Source: Rickettsiales bacterium (lineage in GTDB: Bacteria > Pseudomonadota > Alphaproteobacteria > Rs-D84). From it: a stretch of 5,140 nucleotides of DNA. Of the stretch, positions 1 to 5,068 are shown piece by piece. Under the pieces are notes generated by a model, which did no database searches, was not told the origin of the DNA, and worked only from the letters and a program-made list of their open reading frames with translations. Numbering within the stretch: the stretch's first letter is position 1; every line of letters starts with the position of its first letter. The DNA lies in the NCBI GenBank assembly GCA_031259745.1, contig JAIRLB010000043.1:1-5140 (forward strand). The letters are read 5' to 3'. Position numbers and translations under genes: made by a program.

Positions 1-2
1 AA

Positions 3-695
3 ATTTATTTGAAATACGACAATGGATGGTCTTTATCTGAATCAGGACCGTTTGCAGGTAGTATTAATATTTCCCTTCCTAGTAGAACAAATTATCAATT
101 CTCAGGATATTACACCGCCAGAACCAGTGGAACTCAGATATTTGATGCTAGTGGGTTAATTAAAGAAAATAAAACAATTTTCAATAATAGTACAACTGAT
201 CAAATTCTTTATGCTCAATGGTCTCCTTGCTCTTCAATTGCTAATGCAGAAAGTTATGATATAAACTGTAATGTAAATAAATGCAATGCCGGATATTATT
301 TGTCAAGCAACAGTTGCGTAGCATGCTCAACTCCCGGGAAATATTGCCCCGGTGGAAATCAGACATCAGAAACAGCATGTCCCGCTGGCTATTATTGCCC
401 GGGAGCAACCGCACCATCCGGTTGTGATCCAGCAACTAGTTCTTATGATGGTAGATGCAAATGTCCCGTCGGCAAGACAAGTTTGATTGGTGAGCGATAT
501 GAAAACCGGGCAAATCATAATAATAATACTTTAAATAGCTGTAAAGAAAATTCTACTAGTACTAGTAATATAGCCTGTAAAGGCTGCTATATCAAGGGTG
601 GCACTCCCGCAATTTGCGGCACAAATGGTGAACATTGCACGAAATTCTGCGATACTGTGGGATGTTTTTACCTGCCGGTAAATGTTTACTATTAA
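3..695 (+). CDS. C-terminal part of a cysteine-rich surface protein with an InlB-B-like repeat (5' end outside window)
   Basis: The frame is open from the left edge with no convincing start (the first candidate is a TTG at 9), so the gene almost certainly begins upstream. Counting from the codon at 9, residues about 1-71 resemble a Listeria-Bacteroides/InlB B repeat: the FSGYYTA motif near 31-37 and the LYAQW ending at 67-71 are typical. Residues 72-155 are cysteine-rich, with CNAGYYL, CSTPGKYCPGG and CPAGYYCPG units like those in large secreted or surface proteins of gut bacteria. Residues 156-228 carry further cysteine pairs (CKGC, CGTNGEHC, CDTVGC) and end in VNVYY, with no sortase motif or membrane anchor visible. 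The DNA is clearly more AT-rich than the genes that follow. The likely role is an exported adhesin-like or structural protein with disulfide-rich repeats; its ligand is unknown. Domain class is fairly sure, function is not. Confidence 0.75.
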   Translation: MYLKYDNGWSLSESGPFAGSINISLPSRTNYQFSGYYTARTSGTQIFDASGLIKENKTIFNNSTTDQILYAQWSPCSSIANAESYDINCNVNKCNAGYYLSSNSCVACSTPGKYCPGGNQTSETACPAGYYCPGATAPSGCDPATSSYDGRCKCPVGKTSLIGERYENRANHNNNTLNSCKENSTSTSNIACKGCYIKGGTPAICGTNGEHCTKFCDTVGCFYLPVNVYY

Positions 696-707
696 TACAT
701 CGGTTTT

Positions 708-775
708 AAGGAATAAGACCAAGTTCCCCTCCGGGGCGCGCGGAGCGGACGGGGTGGTCTTTCCCTATATTCCTT
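708..775. repeat. Imperfect 68-bp palindrome between convergent genes; probable dispersed repeat acting as two-way terminator
   Basis: AAGGAATA (708-715) matches TATTCCTT (768-775) in inverted orientation. Inside it AAGACC (715-720) matches GGTCTT (756-761), and CCCC (726-729) matches GGGG (751-754). CTCCG (729-733) can pair with CGGAG (741-745). The core at 717-759 is far more GC-rich than the flanking gene at 3-695. The outer arm touches the stop codon of lpxI. Its position between two gene ends suggests that it stops or stabilises transcripts from both sides. The sequence resembles GC-rich intergenic repeats common in gut bacterial genomes, but copy number cannot be judged from one window. 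Confidence 0.6.
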
Positions 776-1587
776 TATTTGGCGATGATAAAAATTCCCA
801 GTCTGTTTGCCTGCTTTATAACCTCTGGCTTGTTCACGACAAAGCATGTCTTTGCATTCACGACAATGCCGCGCAGGTTCGCCGCTGCGACTGATTTGAC
901 AGTGTCGACGCCGATTGCCGGAATGTCGATTCTTAGATCCTGGCCCGGTTTTGTCATCTTGACAAAGACGCCGCTGCGTTTTTGCTTTTTGCGTCCCTTG
1001 CGAAATTCGATAACGCGTTCCAGCATGCGGTGGGTGCCTTCGGCTGCCTCTATCGCGATAACCTGTTTGTCCACGACGACAGAGGCGCCTATATCGGCCA
1101 TGCCGATTATGTGGGAAACGTCGACTGCGCGATTAATATCTTTTCTGTCAGAAGCGGTTGGTTTTGCCTTGGTTTGAACGCTGGCTTTTTCAAATGTCAG
1201 TTCGGGCGCCAAATCCTGGGCAGCCATGACTTCGAATCCTTTTTTATTCAACGCTTTTGTAAGTGCTACGGCCATTGAATCATATCCTTTTTGATTTTTT
1301 GCAATGCTTATCAAAGCGCCCAAAGACCAGAAATCAGGCCAAATATCCGATAAATTCGGATGGCCGATTGCGCCGACAAAAGTCAGTTTTTTTATGCCGC
1401 GCTTTTTTATCTCGCGCGCGGCGATGCCGCCGCCGCCCAAGCGAACGACCAAATCCGGCCGCAGCCGCGGATCATAAAATCCGCGCAGCCCGATGACGTA
1501 AACATCCCAGCCGTTCCTGCGCAGCGCGTCCCGGGTAAAAAACGGCAGTTCCAGCGCGCCTGCAAATAATGCTATTTTTTTTGCCAT
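775..1587 (-). CDS. lpxI: UDP-2,3-diacylglucosamine pyrophosphatase, LpxI family (DUF1009)
   Basis: LpxI hydrolyses UDP-2,3-diacylglucosamine to 2,3-diacylglucosamine 1-phosphate (lipid X) plus UMP, the fourth step of lipid A synthesis, and replaces LpxH in many alphaproteobacteria. The 270-residue product has the family's usual length. The N-terminal KIALFAGALELP (4-15) and VIGLRGFYDP (31-40) fit the first domain. AIEAAEGTHRML (178-189) and the signature KPGQDLRIDIPAIG (213-226) fit the C-terminal domain; the aspartates of QDLRID are expected to lie at the metal/active site. The start at 1587 is chosen because the conserved N-terminus begins there; an upstream in-frame ATG at 1647 would add 20 residues that do not look conserved. 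There is no Shine-Dalgarno sequence before 1587, but a possible promoter places transcription start next to the ATG. The gene stands alone here, rather than in the lpxD-fabZ-lpxA-lpxI-lpxB cluster usual for the group, and is convergent with the surface protein. Confidence 0.9.
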   Translation of the reverse strand: MAKKIALFAGALELPFFTRDALRRNGWDVYVIGLRGFYDPRLRPDLVVRLGGGGIAAREIKKRGIKKLTFVGAIGHPNLSDIWPDFWSLGALISIAKNQKGYDSMAVALTKALNKKGFEVMAAQDLAPELTFEKASVQTKAKPTASDRKDINRAVDVSHIIGMADIGASVVVDKQVIAIEAAEGTHRMLERVIEFRKGRKKQKRSGVFVKMTKPGQDLRIDIPAIGVDTVKSVAAANLRGIVVNAKTCFVVNKPEVIKQANRLGIFIIAK

Positions 1588-1594
1588 GGCTTTA

Positions 1595-1623
1595 ATGATA
1601 AGCTTAAAACAAGCTGGAATCAA
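1595..1623 (-). promoter_or_regulatory. Candidate promoter of lpxI
   Basis: Read on the - strand, TTGATT (1623-1618) and TATCAT (1600-1595) are separated by 17 bases and match the sigma-70-type consensus at 4/6 and 5/6 positions. Transcription would begin about 7 bases downstream, at about 1588, immediately before the lpxI ATG at 1587, implying a leaderless or nearly leaderless mRNA. This agrees with the absence of a ribosome binding site. It is a sequence match only. Confidence 0.4.
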
Positions 1624-1624
1624 G

Positions 1625-1666
1625 TTGGATTTTATGATAAAATTCAAAGTAATTAAGATTAGGTGA
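1625..1666 (+). promoter_or_regulatory. Candidate promoter elements and ribosome binding site for the outer-membrane protein operon
   Basis: Two weak promoter readings exist: TTGGAT (1625-1630) with AGTAAT (1648-1653) at 17-base spacing, or an isolated -10-like TATGAT (1633-1638) without a good -35. The ribosome binding site is clearer: AGGTGA at 1661-1666 lies 8 bases before the ATG at 1675. That supports 1675 rather than the in-frame GTG at 1663, which lies inside the Shine-Dalgarno sequence. The region is back-to-back with the putative lpxI promoter, so the two directions may compete. Confidence 0.35.
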
Positions 1667-1674
1667 CCTTGGGT

Positions 1675-2439
1675 ATGAAAAAAATATCACTGTTAAGTTT
1701 TGCTGCCATTGCTGTATGCGCCAGTGCCGTTGCCGGTTACGATGACGAACGTTTCCGCGCCGAAGTTCTGGAAGGACTGGATATCGTGGCCGCAAAATCC
1801 ACTGCGCATACCGTCGAAGACGATGCCCCAGGCGAATTGGGGGCGGATGTTTATCAAAAAGCCAATGTTATTCAAAATGACGGCATTGGAATATATGTTC
1901 CAAGCGACATGTATCTTCGCGGCGGCATTGGGTTGAATTTGCCTTTTGCGTCCGAAAAAGTCAAAATCAACGGCGCGGAATCGGAACTGTCCGGCAGCTG
2001 GGGCACGCAGTTGGGGCTGGGCTGGAATCTGTCTTCTTATGTTCGTGCGGAAATTGATTTCCAATCGGGCGAATTTGGTTTCTCGGGTTATGAAAATGCA
2101 AGCGCATCAGCTCATCAGCTGGGCGGCACATTGTACTTTGATTTGACGCGGCGGCAAGTCAAAATAGGCGATGTTACCAAACGCAGGACATTTGTTCCGT
2201 TTTTCGGATTGGGCGCTGGCCTGGGGGCTTATGAATTCAAAGGAACGGCAGGTGCTGGCGGAATGTTTGTCGCGCCGCGCGGAGTCCTGGGATTCAATAT
2301 AATGCTGACGGATTTGTTGGGCATTGACGTCGCATATCAATATCGGATGTTTATAGGCCAGGGATTCGGTTGGAATGTCGGCAAAGGCGGCGTTCAAAAC
2401 CTGAGCGATATTATGCTGACATTGCGGTTTAATTTCTAA
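1675..2439 (+). CDS. Outer-membrane beta-barrel protein (OmpA/opacity-like 8-strand type)
   Basis: The 254-residue product starts with a clear Sec signal peptide: KK at 2-3, a hydrophobic stretch 4-19 and a likely cleavage after AVA at about 20. A short polar linker (21-70) follows, then alternating hydrophobic/polar stretches typical of transmembrane beta strands, such as MYLRGGIGLNLPF (79-91), YVRAEIDFQSGEFGF (122-136), HQLGGTLYFDLTRRQ (147-161), FVPFFGLGAGLGAYEF (173-188) and LLGIDVAYQYRMFIG (214-228). It ends in LTLRFNF, the C-terminal aromatic residue used in outer-membrane barrel insertion. The PFFGLGAG segment recalls the porin-like OMP_b-brl group. The start follows AGGTGA at correct spacing. 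It is the first gene of a tight run, and the next gene encodes another barrel of similar architecture. Barrel fold and location are well supported; substrate or ligand is unknown. Confidence 0.8.
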   Translation: MKKISLLSFAAIAVCASAVAGYDDERFRAEVLEGLDIVAAKSTAHTVEDDAPGELGADVYQKANVIQNDGIGIYVPSDMYLRGGIGLNLPFASEKVKINGAESELSGSWGTQLGLGWNLSSYVRAEIDFQSGEFGFSGYENASASAHQLGGTLYFDLTRRQVKIGDVTKRRTFVPFFGLGAGLGAYEFKGTAGAGGMFVAPRGVLGFNIMLTDLLGIDVAYQYRMFIGQGFGWNVGKGGVQNLSDIMLTLRFNF

Positions 2440-2456
2440 ACGACGGGATTTTTTAG

Positions 2457-3143
2457 ATGAAAAATAAAATTTTGGTTTCATTATTATGTTTGTTGCCGTG
2501 CATTGCGAATGCCGCGATACCCTATCGTGTCGAACAAACAATAACGCCGGTAGAGATTGAGCCCGGCACGACAAACGATGACGAGGCTTTTGCCAGAGTC
2601 AGGCGTTTTTATGTCGGCGGCAGTTATGATTTTTCCATTTGGAATGATGTCGCGGGCGGGAATGTTCAGAGAATGGCGAATGGCAAGAATACCTCTTCTT
2701 TCGAGGCAATGATCGGCATCCGTCTTTACGACACTTTCCGCTTAGAGGCGAACTATATAAAAACAGAGGCGAAATGGAACATGCTGGTTCCGACCCCGGC
2801 GTCCGGTTCAGAATTTGCGCTGTCCGGCGATATCGTTATGACAAATGCGATATTTGATGCCAGAATCGACAGCATTTATCGCGCGTTTCGCAAACAGATG
2901 CTGGTTCCGTACGTTGGAATCGGCGGCGGTGTTTCCATGAATAATGCCACGGGGGCCGCGGTTGATAATAAGAATACGCCGGTCGCGGCGGTTATGGCGG
3001 GGCTCGGCATCGAATTCGGCGGCAGGCTCGCTTTGGATTTCGGATACAGATACCTTTACATGTTCAGCCCCAGGTTTGACGTTGCGGGGAATTTTGATCC
3101 CGCTGCGCATCAGTTCCGCGCCGGGGCGCGCGTGAATTTCTAA
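2457..3143 (+). CDS. Outer-membrane beta-barrel protein, paralogue-like partner of the preceding gene
   Basis: This encodes 228 residues with a signal peptide (hydrophobic core 5-16, probable cleavage after ANA at 19) and no usable lipobox, since proline precedes Cys15. A 30-residue acidic linker precedes the barrel. Likely strands include FYVGGSYDFSIW (51-62), SFEAMIGIRLYD (81-92), FRLEANYIKTEAKW (94-107), FDARIDSIYRAF (133-144), LVPYVGIGGGVSMNN (149-163) and LALDFGYRYLYMF (191-203). The C-terminus HQFRAGARVNF again ends in phenylalanine. The VPYVGIGGG and LDFGYRYLYMF segments sit where VPFFGLGAG and IDVAYQYRMF sit in the preceding gene, so the two probably arose by duplication and then diverged. 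The gap to the upstream stop is 17 nt with only a weak purine-rich GACGGGA before the start, consistent with operon translation. Surface function is unknown. Confidence 0.8.
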   Translation: MKNKILVSLLCLLPCIANAAIPYRVEQTITPVEIEPGTTNDDEAFARVRRFYVGGSYDFSIWNDVAGGNVQRMANGKNTSSFEAMIGIRLYDTFRLEANYIKTEAKWNMLVPTPASGSEFALSGDIVMTNAIFDARIDSIYRAFRKQMLVPYVGIGGGVSMNNATGAAVDNKNTPVAAVMAGLGIEFGGRLALDFGYRYLYMFSPRFDVAGNFDPAAHQFRAGARVNF

Positions 3144-3153
3144 TTATAAAAAC

Positions 3154-4092
3154 ATGAAAAAATGTCCTTTGTTTGGAAAATGCGGCGGTTGTAAATTTGA
3201 TTTTGCATCCGCTGGCTATCGCGCGGCCAAGCTTTCGCTGCTGCAAGATTTGCCGATAACGGGCGATCCTGTCTGTATAGATGCGGGTCATCGGCGGCGC
3301 GGCGATTTTGCTTTTTGGGATGATAAATTTGGTTTTTATGAAGCCGGTTCGAAAAATATTATTCCCGTCAACCATTGTCCCGCGCTGTCCGATAAGATAA
3401 ATGATATTTTGCCGTTTGTCGCGGCGATGCCGTGGACGGGTGCGGGCAGTGTTCTGATTACAGAGTGCGATAACGGGATCGATATATCGATAGTATCAAA
3501 TGTTCCTTATTTCAACGCCGAACTAAAAAAGGCGGTCGATATCATCCAGGCCATTCGCATCGCGTGGAACGGCAGAATTTTGAAACAGACCGCCCAGCCG
3601 ATTATAAAGTTTGGCGACCAGGAAATCGAATATCCGCCAAACGCATTCTTGCAGCCGAGCAGGGCGGGCGAAGACGCATTGCGCCGTTTGGTAAACGAAG
3701 CTGCGGCCGGCAGTGAAAAAGTTGCGGATTTGTTCTGCGGCCTGGGCAGTTTTACATTCGCATTGAATGCGGATGGATTTGATATCAACGGCGGCATTCG
3801 TCGCGACCTGTTCAAAAAGCCGCTGACCGTTCAAAATCTGAAGAAATACGATTGCGTCGTCATGGATCCGCCGCGTGCCGGAGCTGTGGTACAAGCCGGG
3901 GAATTGGCCAAAAGCGATGTTCGAAAAGTTGTATATGTATCGTGCAATCCGAGAACGTTTATGCGTGACAAAGCGATTCTGGAAAAAGGGGGATTTGAAT
4001 TAACCTGCCTGACCCCCGTCGACCAATTCGTAGGCAGCGGTCATTGGGAGCTGGTAGGCGTGTTTAATAAATCCGTGAACCGAAAGTCATGA
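3154..4092 (+). CDS. 4Fe-4S class I SAM-dependent RNA (uracil-5-)-methyltransferase, RlmD/TrmA family, short form
   Basis: Members methylate C5 of a specific uridine in rRNA or tRNA using S-adenosylmethionine. The 312-residue product carries the family's Fe-S cysteines as C4-x5-C10-x2-C13 plus C75 in NHCPAL. FLQPSR (165-170) corresponds to the FxQxN-type motif, DLFCGLGSF (192-200) to SAM motif I, and DPPRAG (238-243) to motif IV. SCNPRTFMRD (263-272) contains the nucleophile Cys264, and GHWELVGVF (296-304) the His/Glu pair with the likely base Glu299. It is shorter than E. coli RlmD (about 430): there is no N-terminal TRAM domain, and only about 15 residues (205-219) separate motif I from RRDLF, where relatives carry the beta2 strand with the acidic SAM-ribose ligand. 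The start at 3154 keeps the Cys cluster at the extreme N-terminus and lies 10 nt after the outer-membrane gene, so it is probably co-transcribed. Whether the target is 23S rRNA or tRNA cannot be told, so no symbol is given. Confidence 0.85.
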   Translation: MKKCPLFGKCGGCKFDFASAGYRAAKLSLLQDLPITGDPVCIDAGHRRRGDFAFWDDKFGFYEAGSKNIIPVNHCPALSDKINDILPFVAAMPWTGAGSVLITECDNGIDISIVSNVPYFNAELKKAVDIIQAIRIAWNGRILKQTAQPIIKFGDQEIEYPPNAFLQPSRAGEDALRRLVNEAAAGSEKVADLFCGLGSFTFALNADGFDINGGIRRDLFKKPLTVQNLKKYDCVVMDPPRAGAVVQAGELAKSDVRKVVYVSCNPRTFMRDKAILEKGGFELTCLTPVDQFVGSGHWELVGVFNKSVNRKS

Positions 4093-4116
4093 GCCGTTGG
4101 ACGATATATGAGTCTG

Positions 4117-4250
4117 GTTCCGCAAGGTATAGCCAAAACGGAACAATTATGAATTGTGAACAGGGCGGGCAATATTTTCCGCTCTGACATGCTTTGTGCC
4201 GGCGCGATTCAGGTTCCTCTCCTGTGGTGAAGCGGATGATTTGCCTGATA
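4117..4250 (+). other. Foldable non-coding stretch downstream of the methyltransferase gene; role unknown
   Basis: No credible protein is encoded between 4093 and 4272, but several inverted repeats are visible. GTTCCG (4117-4122) pairs with CGGAAC (4139-4144), and ACAATT (4143-4148) pairs with AATTGT (4152-4157) across a 3-base loop. GGCAA (4168-4172) pairs with TTGCC (4241-4245), and TCCGC (4178-4182) with GCGGA (4232-4236). Inside that, TTCAGG (4208-4213) faces CCTG (4221-4224) and TGAA (4228-4231). This gives a long branched hairpin running towards the terminator at 4273. No clear + strand promoter precedes it, so it may be a structured 3' untranslated region or an RNA processed from the operon transcript. 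It was compared by eye with tmRNA, SRP RNA, RNase P RNA and 6S RNA and no match was recognised. Confidence 0.3.
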
Positions 4251-4272
4251 ACGAATTTCCGCAATGCTTTAC

Positions 4273-4304
4273 AAAAAAACACCGGCATAGGCCGGTGTTT
4301 TTTT
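4273..4304. terminator. Perfect bidirectional rho-independent terminator
   Basis: Seven A residues and CACCGGC (4273-4286) are followed by the loop ATAG and then GCCGGTG and seven T residues (4291-4304). This is a perfect 14-bp inverted repeat that makes a GC stem plus U-tract on either strand. On + it ends the outer-membrane/methyltransferase operon 180 nt after its last stop codon. On - it ends the candidate small RNA transcribed from about 4466. Confidence 0.92.
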
Positions 4305-4466
4305 CGAATGCCCAAAATAAGGAAGGAAAGGAGAAAAAAGAATTGGGACATTCTAAACAATTAAAAAGGCCCAAAGTCCAGAGGAGAGAGAATGTAGGAG
4401 GGAGTCTGAATCTCTGGGCCCAACAGATGCTTGGCATCTGATCTTGGGACTTTCATCCCTTGACGA
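4273..4466 (-). ncRNA. Candidate small regulatory RNA, about 190 nt, with anti-Shine-Dalgarno-like loop
   Basis: A near-consensus - strand promoter (4472-4500) and the terminator at 4273-4304 bound a stretch with no plausible - strand gene. Within it, coordinates 4424-4430 and 4434-4440 form a perfect 7-bp hairpin with a 3-base loop. GGACTTT (4447-4453) is complementary to AAAGTCC (4373-4379), closing a larger domain. CCAGAG (4378-4383) pairs with CTCTGG (4412-4417), enclosing a 28-base unpaired pyrimidine-rich loop. The RNA from this loop reads CUCCCUCCUAC (complement of 4394-4404), matching the anti-Shine-Dalgarno type used by several alphaproteobacterial trans-acting small RNAs. A second pyrimidine-rich tract lies at 4319-4342. 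An Hfq-type small RNA blocking ribosome binding sites is the natural guess. No known Rfam family was recognised, and transcription itself is inferred. Confidence 0.6.
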
Positions 4467-4471
4467 ATCGA

Positions 4472-4500
4472 AATATAATACATAAAATACCATTTGTCAA
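4472..4500 (-). promoter_or_regulatory. Strong sigma-70-type promoter for the candidate small RNA
   Basis: On the - strand a perfect TTGACA (4500-4495) is followed after exactly 17 bases by TATATT (4477-4472), a 5/6 match to the -10 consensus, in an AT-rich context. Transcription should begin near 4466. A second TTGACA (4513-4508) lies 13 bases further upstream, but no -10 fits it, so it may be part of an upstream regulatory site. This is the best promoter match in the window. Confidence 0.72.
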
Positions 4501-4560
4501 TGAAAGTTGTCAAAAAATATTTTTTTGTACATCGGTAAAAATTCTATTTAATATTTCTTA

Positions 4561-4572
4561 CCTGAATTCAGG
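4561..4572. promoter_or_regulatory. Perfect 12-bp palindrome CCTGAATTCAGG, possible operator
   Basis: The palindrome lies in the AT-rich divergent region, about 60 bp upstream of the small RNA promoter and about 40 bp upstream of the putative HTH-gene promoter. Its dyad symmetry and position would suit a dimeric repressor controlling either side. There is no copy nearby for comparison, so chance occurrence remains possible. Confidence 0.3.
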
Positions 4573-4608
4573 CAGTTATTTTATTGAGTCTTTGTTCGTC
4601 GATAATAG

Positions 4609-4637
4609 TTGAAATCAAATCATATTTCAATCATAAT
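4609..4637 (+). promoter_or_regulatory. Candidate promoter of the HTH gene overlapped by an inverted repeat
   Basis: TTGAAA (4609-4614) and CATAAT (4632-4637) are spaced by 17 bases, matching the -35 and -10 consensus at 4/6 and 5/6 positions. Transcription would start near 4644 and leave a leader of about 48 nt. The inverted repeat TTGAAAT (4609-4615) / ATTTCAA (4624-4630) fills the space between the two boxes, the usual place for an operator. Autoregulation by the HTH protein encoded just downstream is a reasonable inference. Confidence 0.4.
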
Positions 4638-4691
4638 TAGAACATAATCTCGAATGCCAAAGGTTGACAAAAATATAGAAAGGGGTGGTGT

Positions 4692-4976
4692 ATGACGCAT
4701 GAGAATATATGGAGAGCTATCGAGAAATTTGCCCGTAACCACAAGATGTCTTGTTCCAGGCTGGCTAAGAACAGCGGGCTGGATCCAACCACATTTAATA
4801 AAAGCAAGAGATGGTCAAAAGAAGGACAGCCGCGCTGGCCTTCGACGCTAAGCATTGCGAAAATATTGTCTTTCACGGGGACTAATATAAAGGATTTTGC
4901 AAAACTGGTGCATACAACCGAAAAGAATTCAAAACATATGAAATCGACGAAATCGATAAATTCTATAGATGGTTGA
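4692..4976 (+). CDS. Small helix-turn-helix regulator, like the DNA-binding half of alphaproteobacterial S24-type repressors
   Basis: The 94-residue product is an XRE/C1-like DNA-binding domain. Residues 2-16 form helix 1 (THENIWRAIEKFARN), and 20-37 the helix-turn-helix with SRLAKNSGLDPTTFNKSKR at 22-40. RWPSTLSIAKILSFTGT (48-64) and FAKLV (69-73) complete the fold. The NKSKR and RWPST segments are typical of alphaproteobacterial HTH regulators that normally continue for 110 or more residues into a LexA/S24-type self-cleaving domain. Here the protein stops after a polar lysine-rich tail (76-94), so it has no peptidase or obvious dimerisation domain. AAGGGG (4680-4685) is a well-placed ribosome binding site 6 bases before the ATG. 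A promoter with an overlapping inverted repeat lies upstream, and the candidate small RNA is transcribed away from it. It may bind DNA as a small repressor or be a truncated remnant; neither its targets nor its activity can be read from the sequence. Confidence 0.75.
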   Translation: MTHENIWRAIEKFARNHKMSCSRLAKNSGLDPTTFNKSKRWSKEGQPRWPSTLSIAKILSFTGTNIKDFAKLVHTTEKNSKHMKSTKSINSIDG

Positions 4977-5044
4977 TCAGTGATAATGTGCAGTCCAATA
5001 AAGCCGCCGCGCTTGGCACTGCGTTTTTCTTTTGTCTCAACTGA
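4925..5044 (+). other. Out-of-frame open tail overlapping and following the HTH gene (possible frameshifted C-terminus)
   Basis: In the -1 frame relative to the HTH gene, 39 codons from 4925 run to a TGA at 5042. They give a protein-like amphipathic sequence including YEIDEIDKFYRWLIS and KAAALGTAFFF. No start codon or ribosome binding site fits it as a separate gene. The annotated frame in the same DNA gives a low-complexity lysine/serine tail. The true C-terminus could therefore have been lost by a one-base indel, in the organism or in the assembly. This tail is still far too short for an S24 domain. Confidence 0.25.
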
Positions 5045-5068
5045 CAAGAAAGTATCTATTGCAGACTT

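Noticed and set aside
549..565. ACTAGT tandem repeat within the surface protein gene as a functional site
   Set aside because: Only two copies occur and they encode a serine/threonine run in frame, so they are adequately explained as coding sequence.
1588..1647. Longer lpxI starting at the ATG at 1647
   Set aside because: The extra 20 residues do not look like the LpxI N-terminus, which begins at MAKKIALFAG. No clear ribosome binding site precedes 1647.
1663..1674. GTG start at 1663 for the first barrel gene
   Set aside because: It lies within the Shine-Dalgarno sequence AGGTGA that serves the ATG at 1675, and it would place four extra residues before a standard signal peptide.
4093..4272. 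A tRNA, tmRNA, SRP RNA, RNase P RNA or 6S RNA gene after the methyltransferase
   Set aside because: No acceptor stem/T-arm combination, GGAAG-type SRP loop or RNase P core motif was seen, and a 6S-like single long bubble hairpin was not convincing by eye.
4196..4441. An 81-codon open frame on the + strand
   Set aside because: It crosses the perfect terminator at 4273-4304, has no ribosome binding site, and its composition (runs of lysine and arginine) reflects purine-rich non-coding DNA.
4664..4669. TTGACA just upstream of the HTH gene as a -35 box
   Set aside because: At 17-base spacing the -10 would fall on the start codon region and no TATAAT-like sequence is present there.
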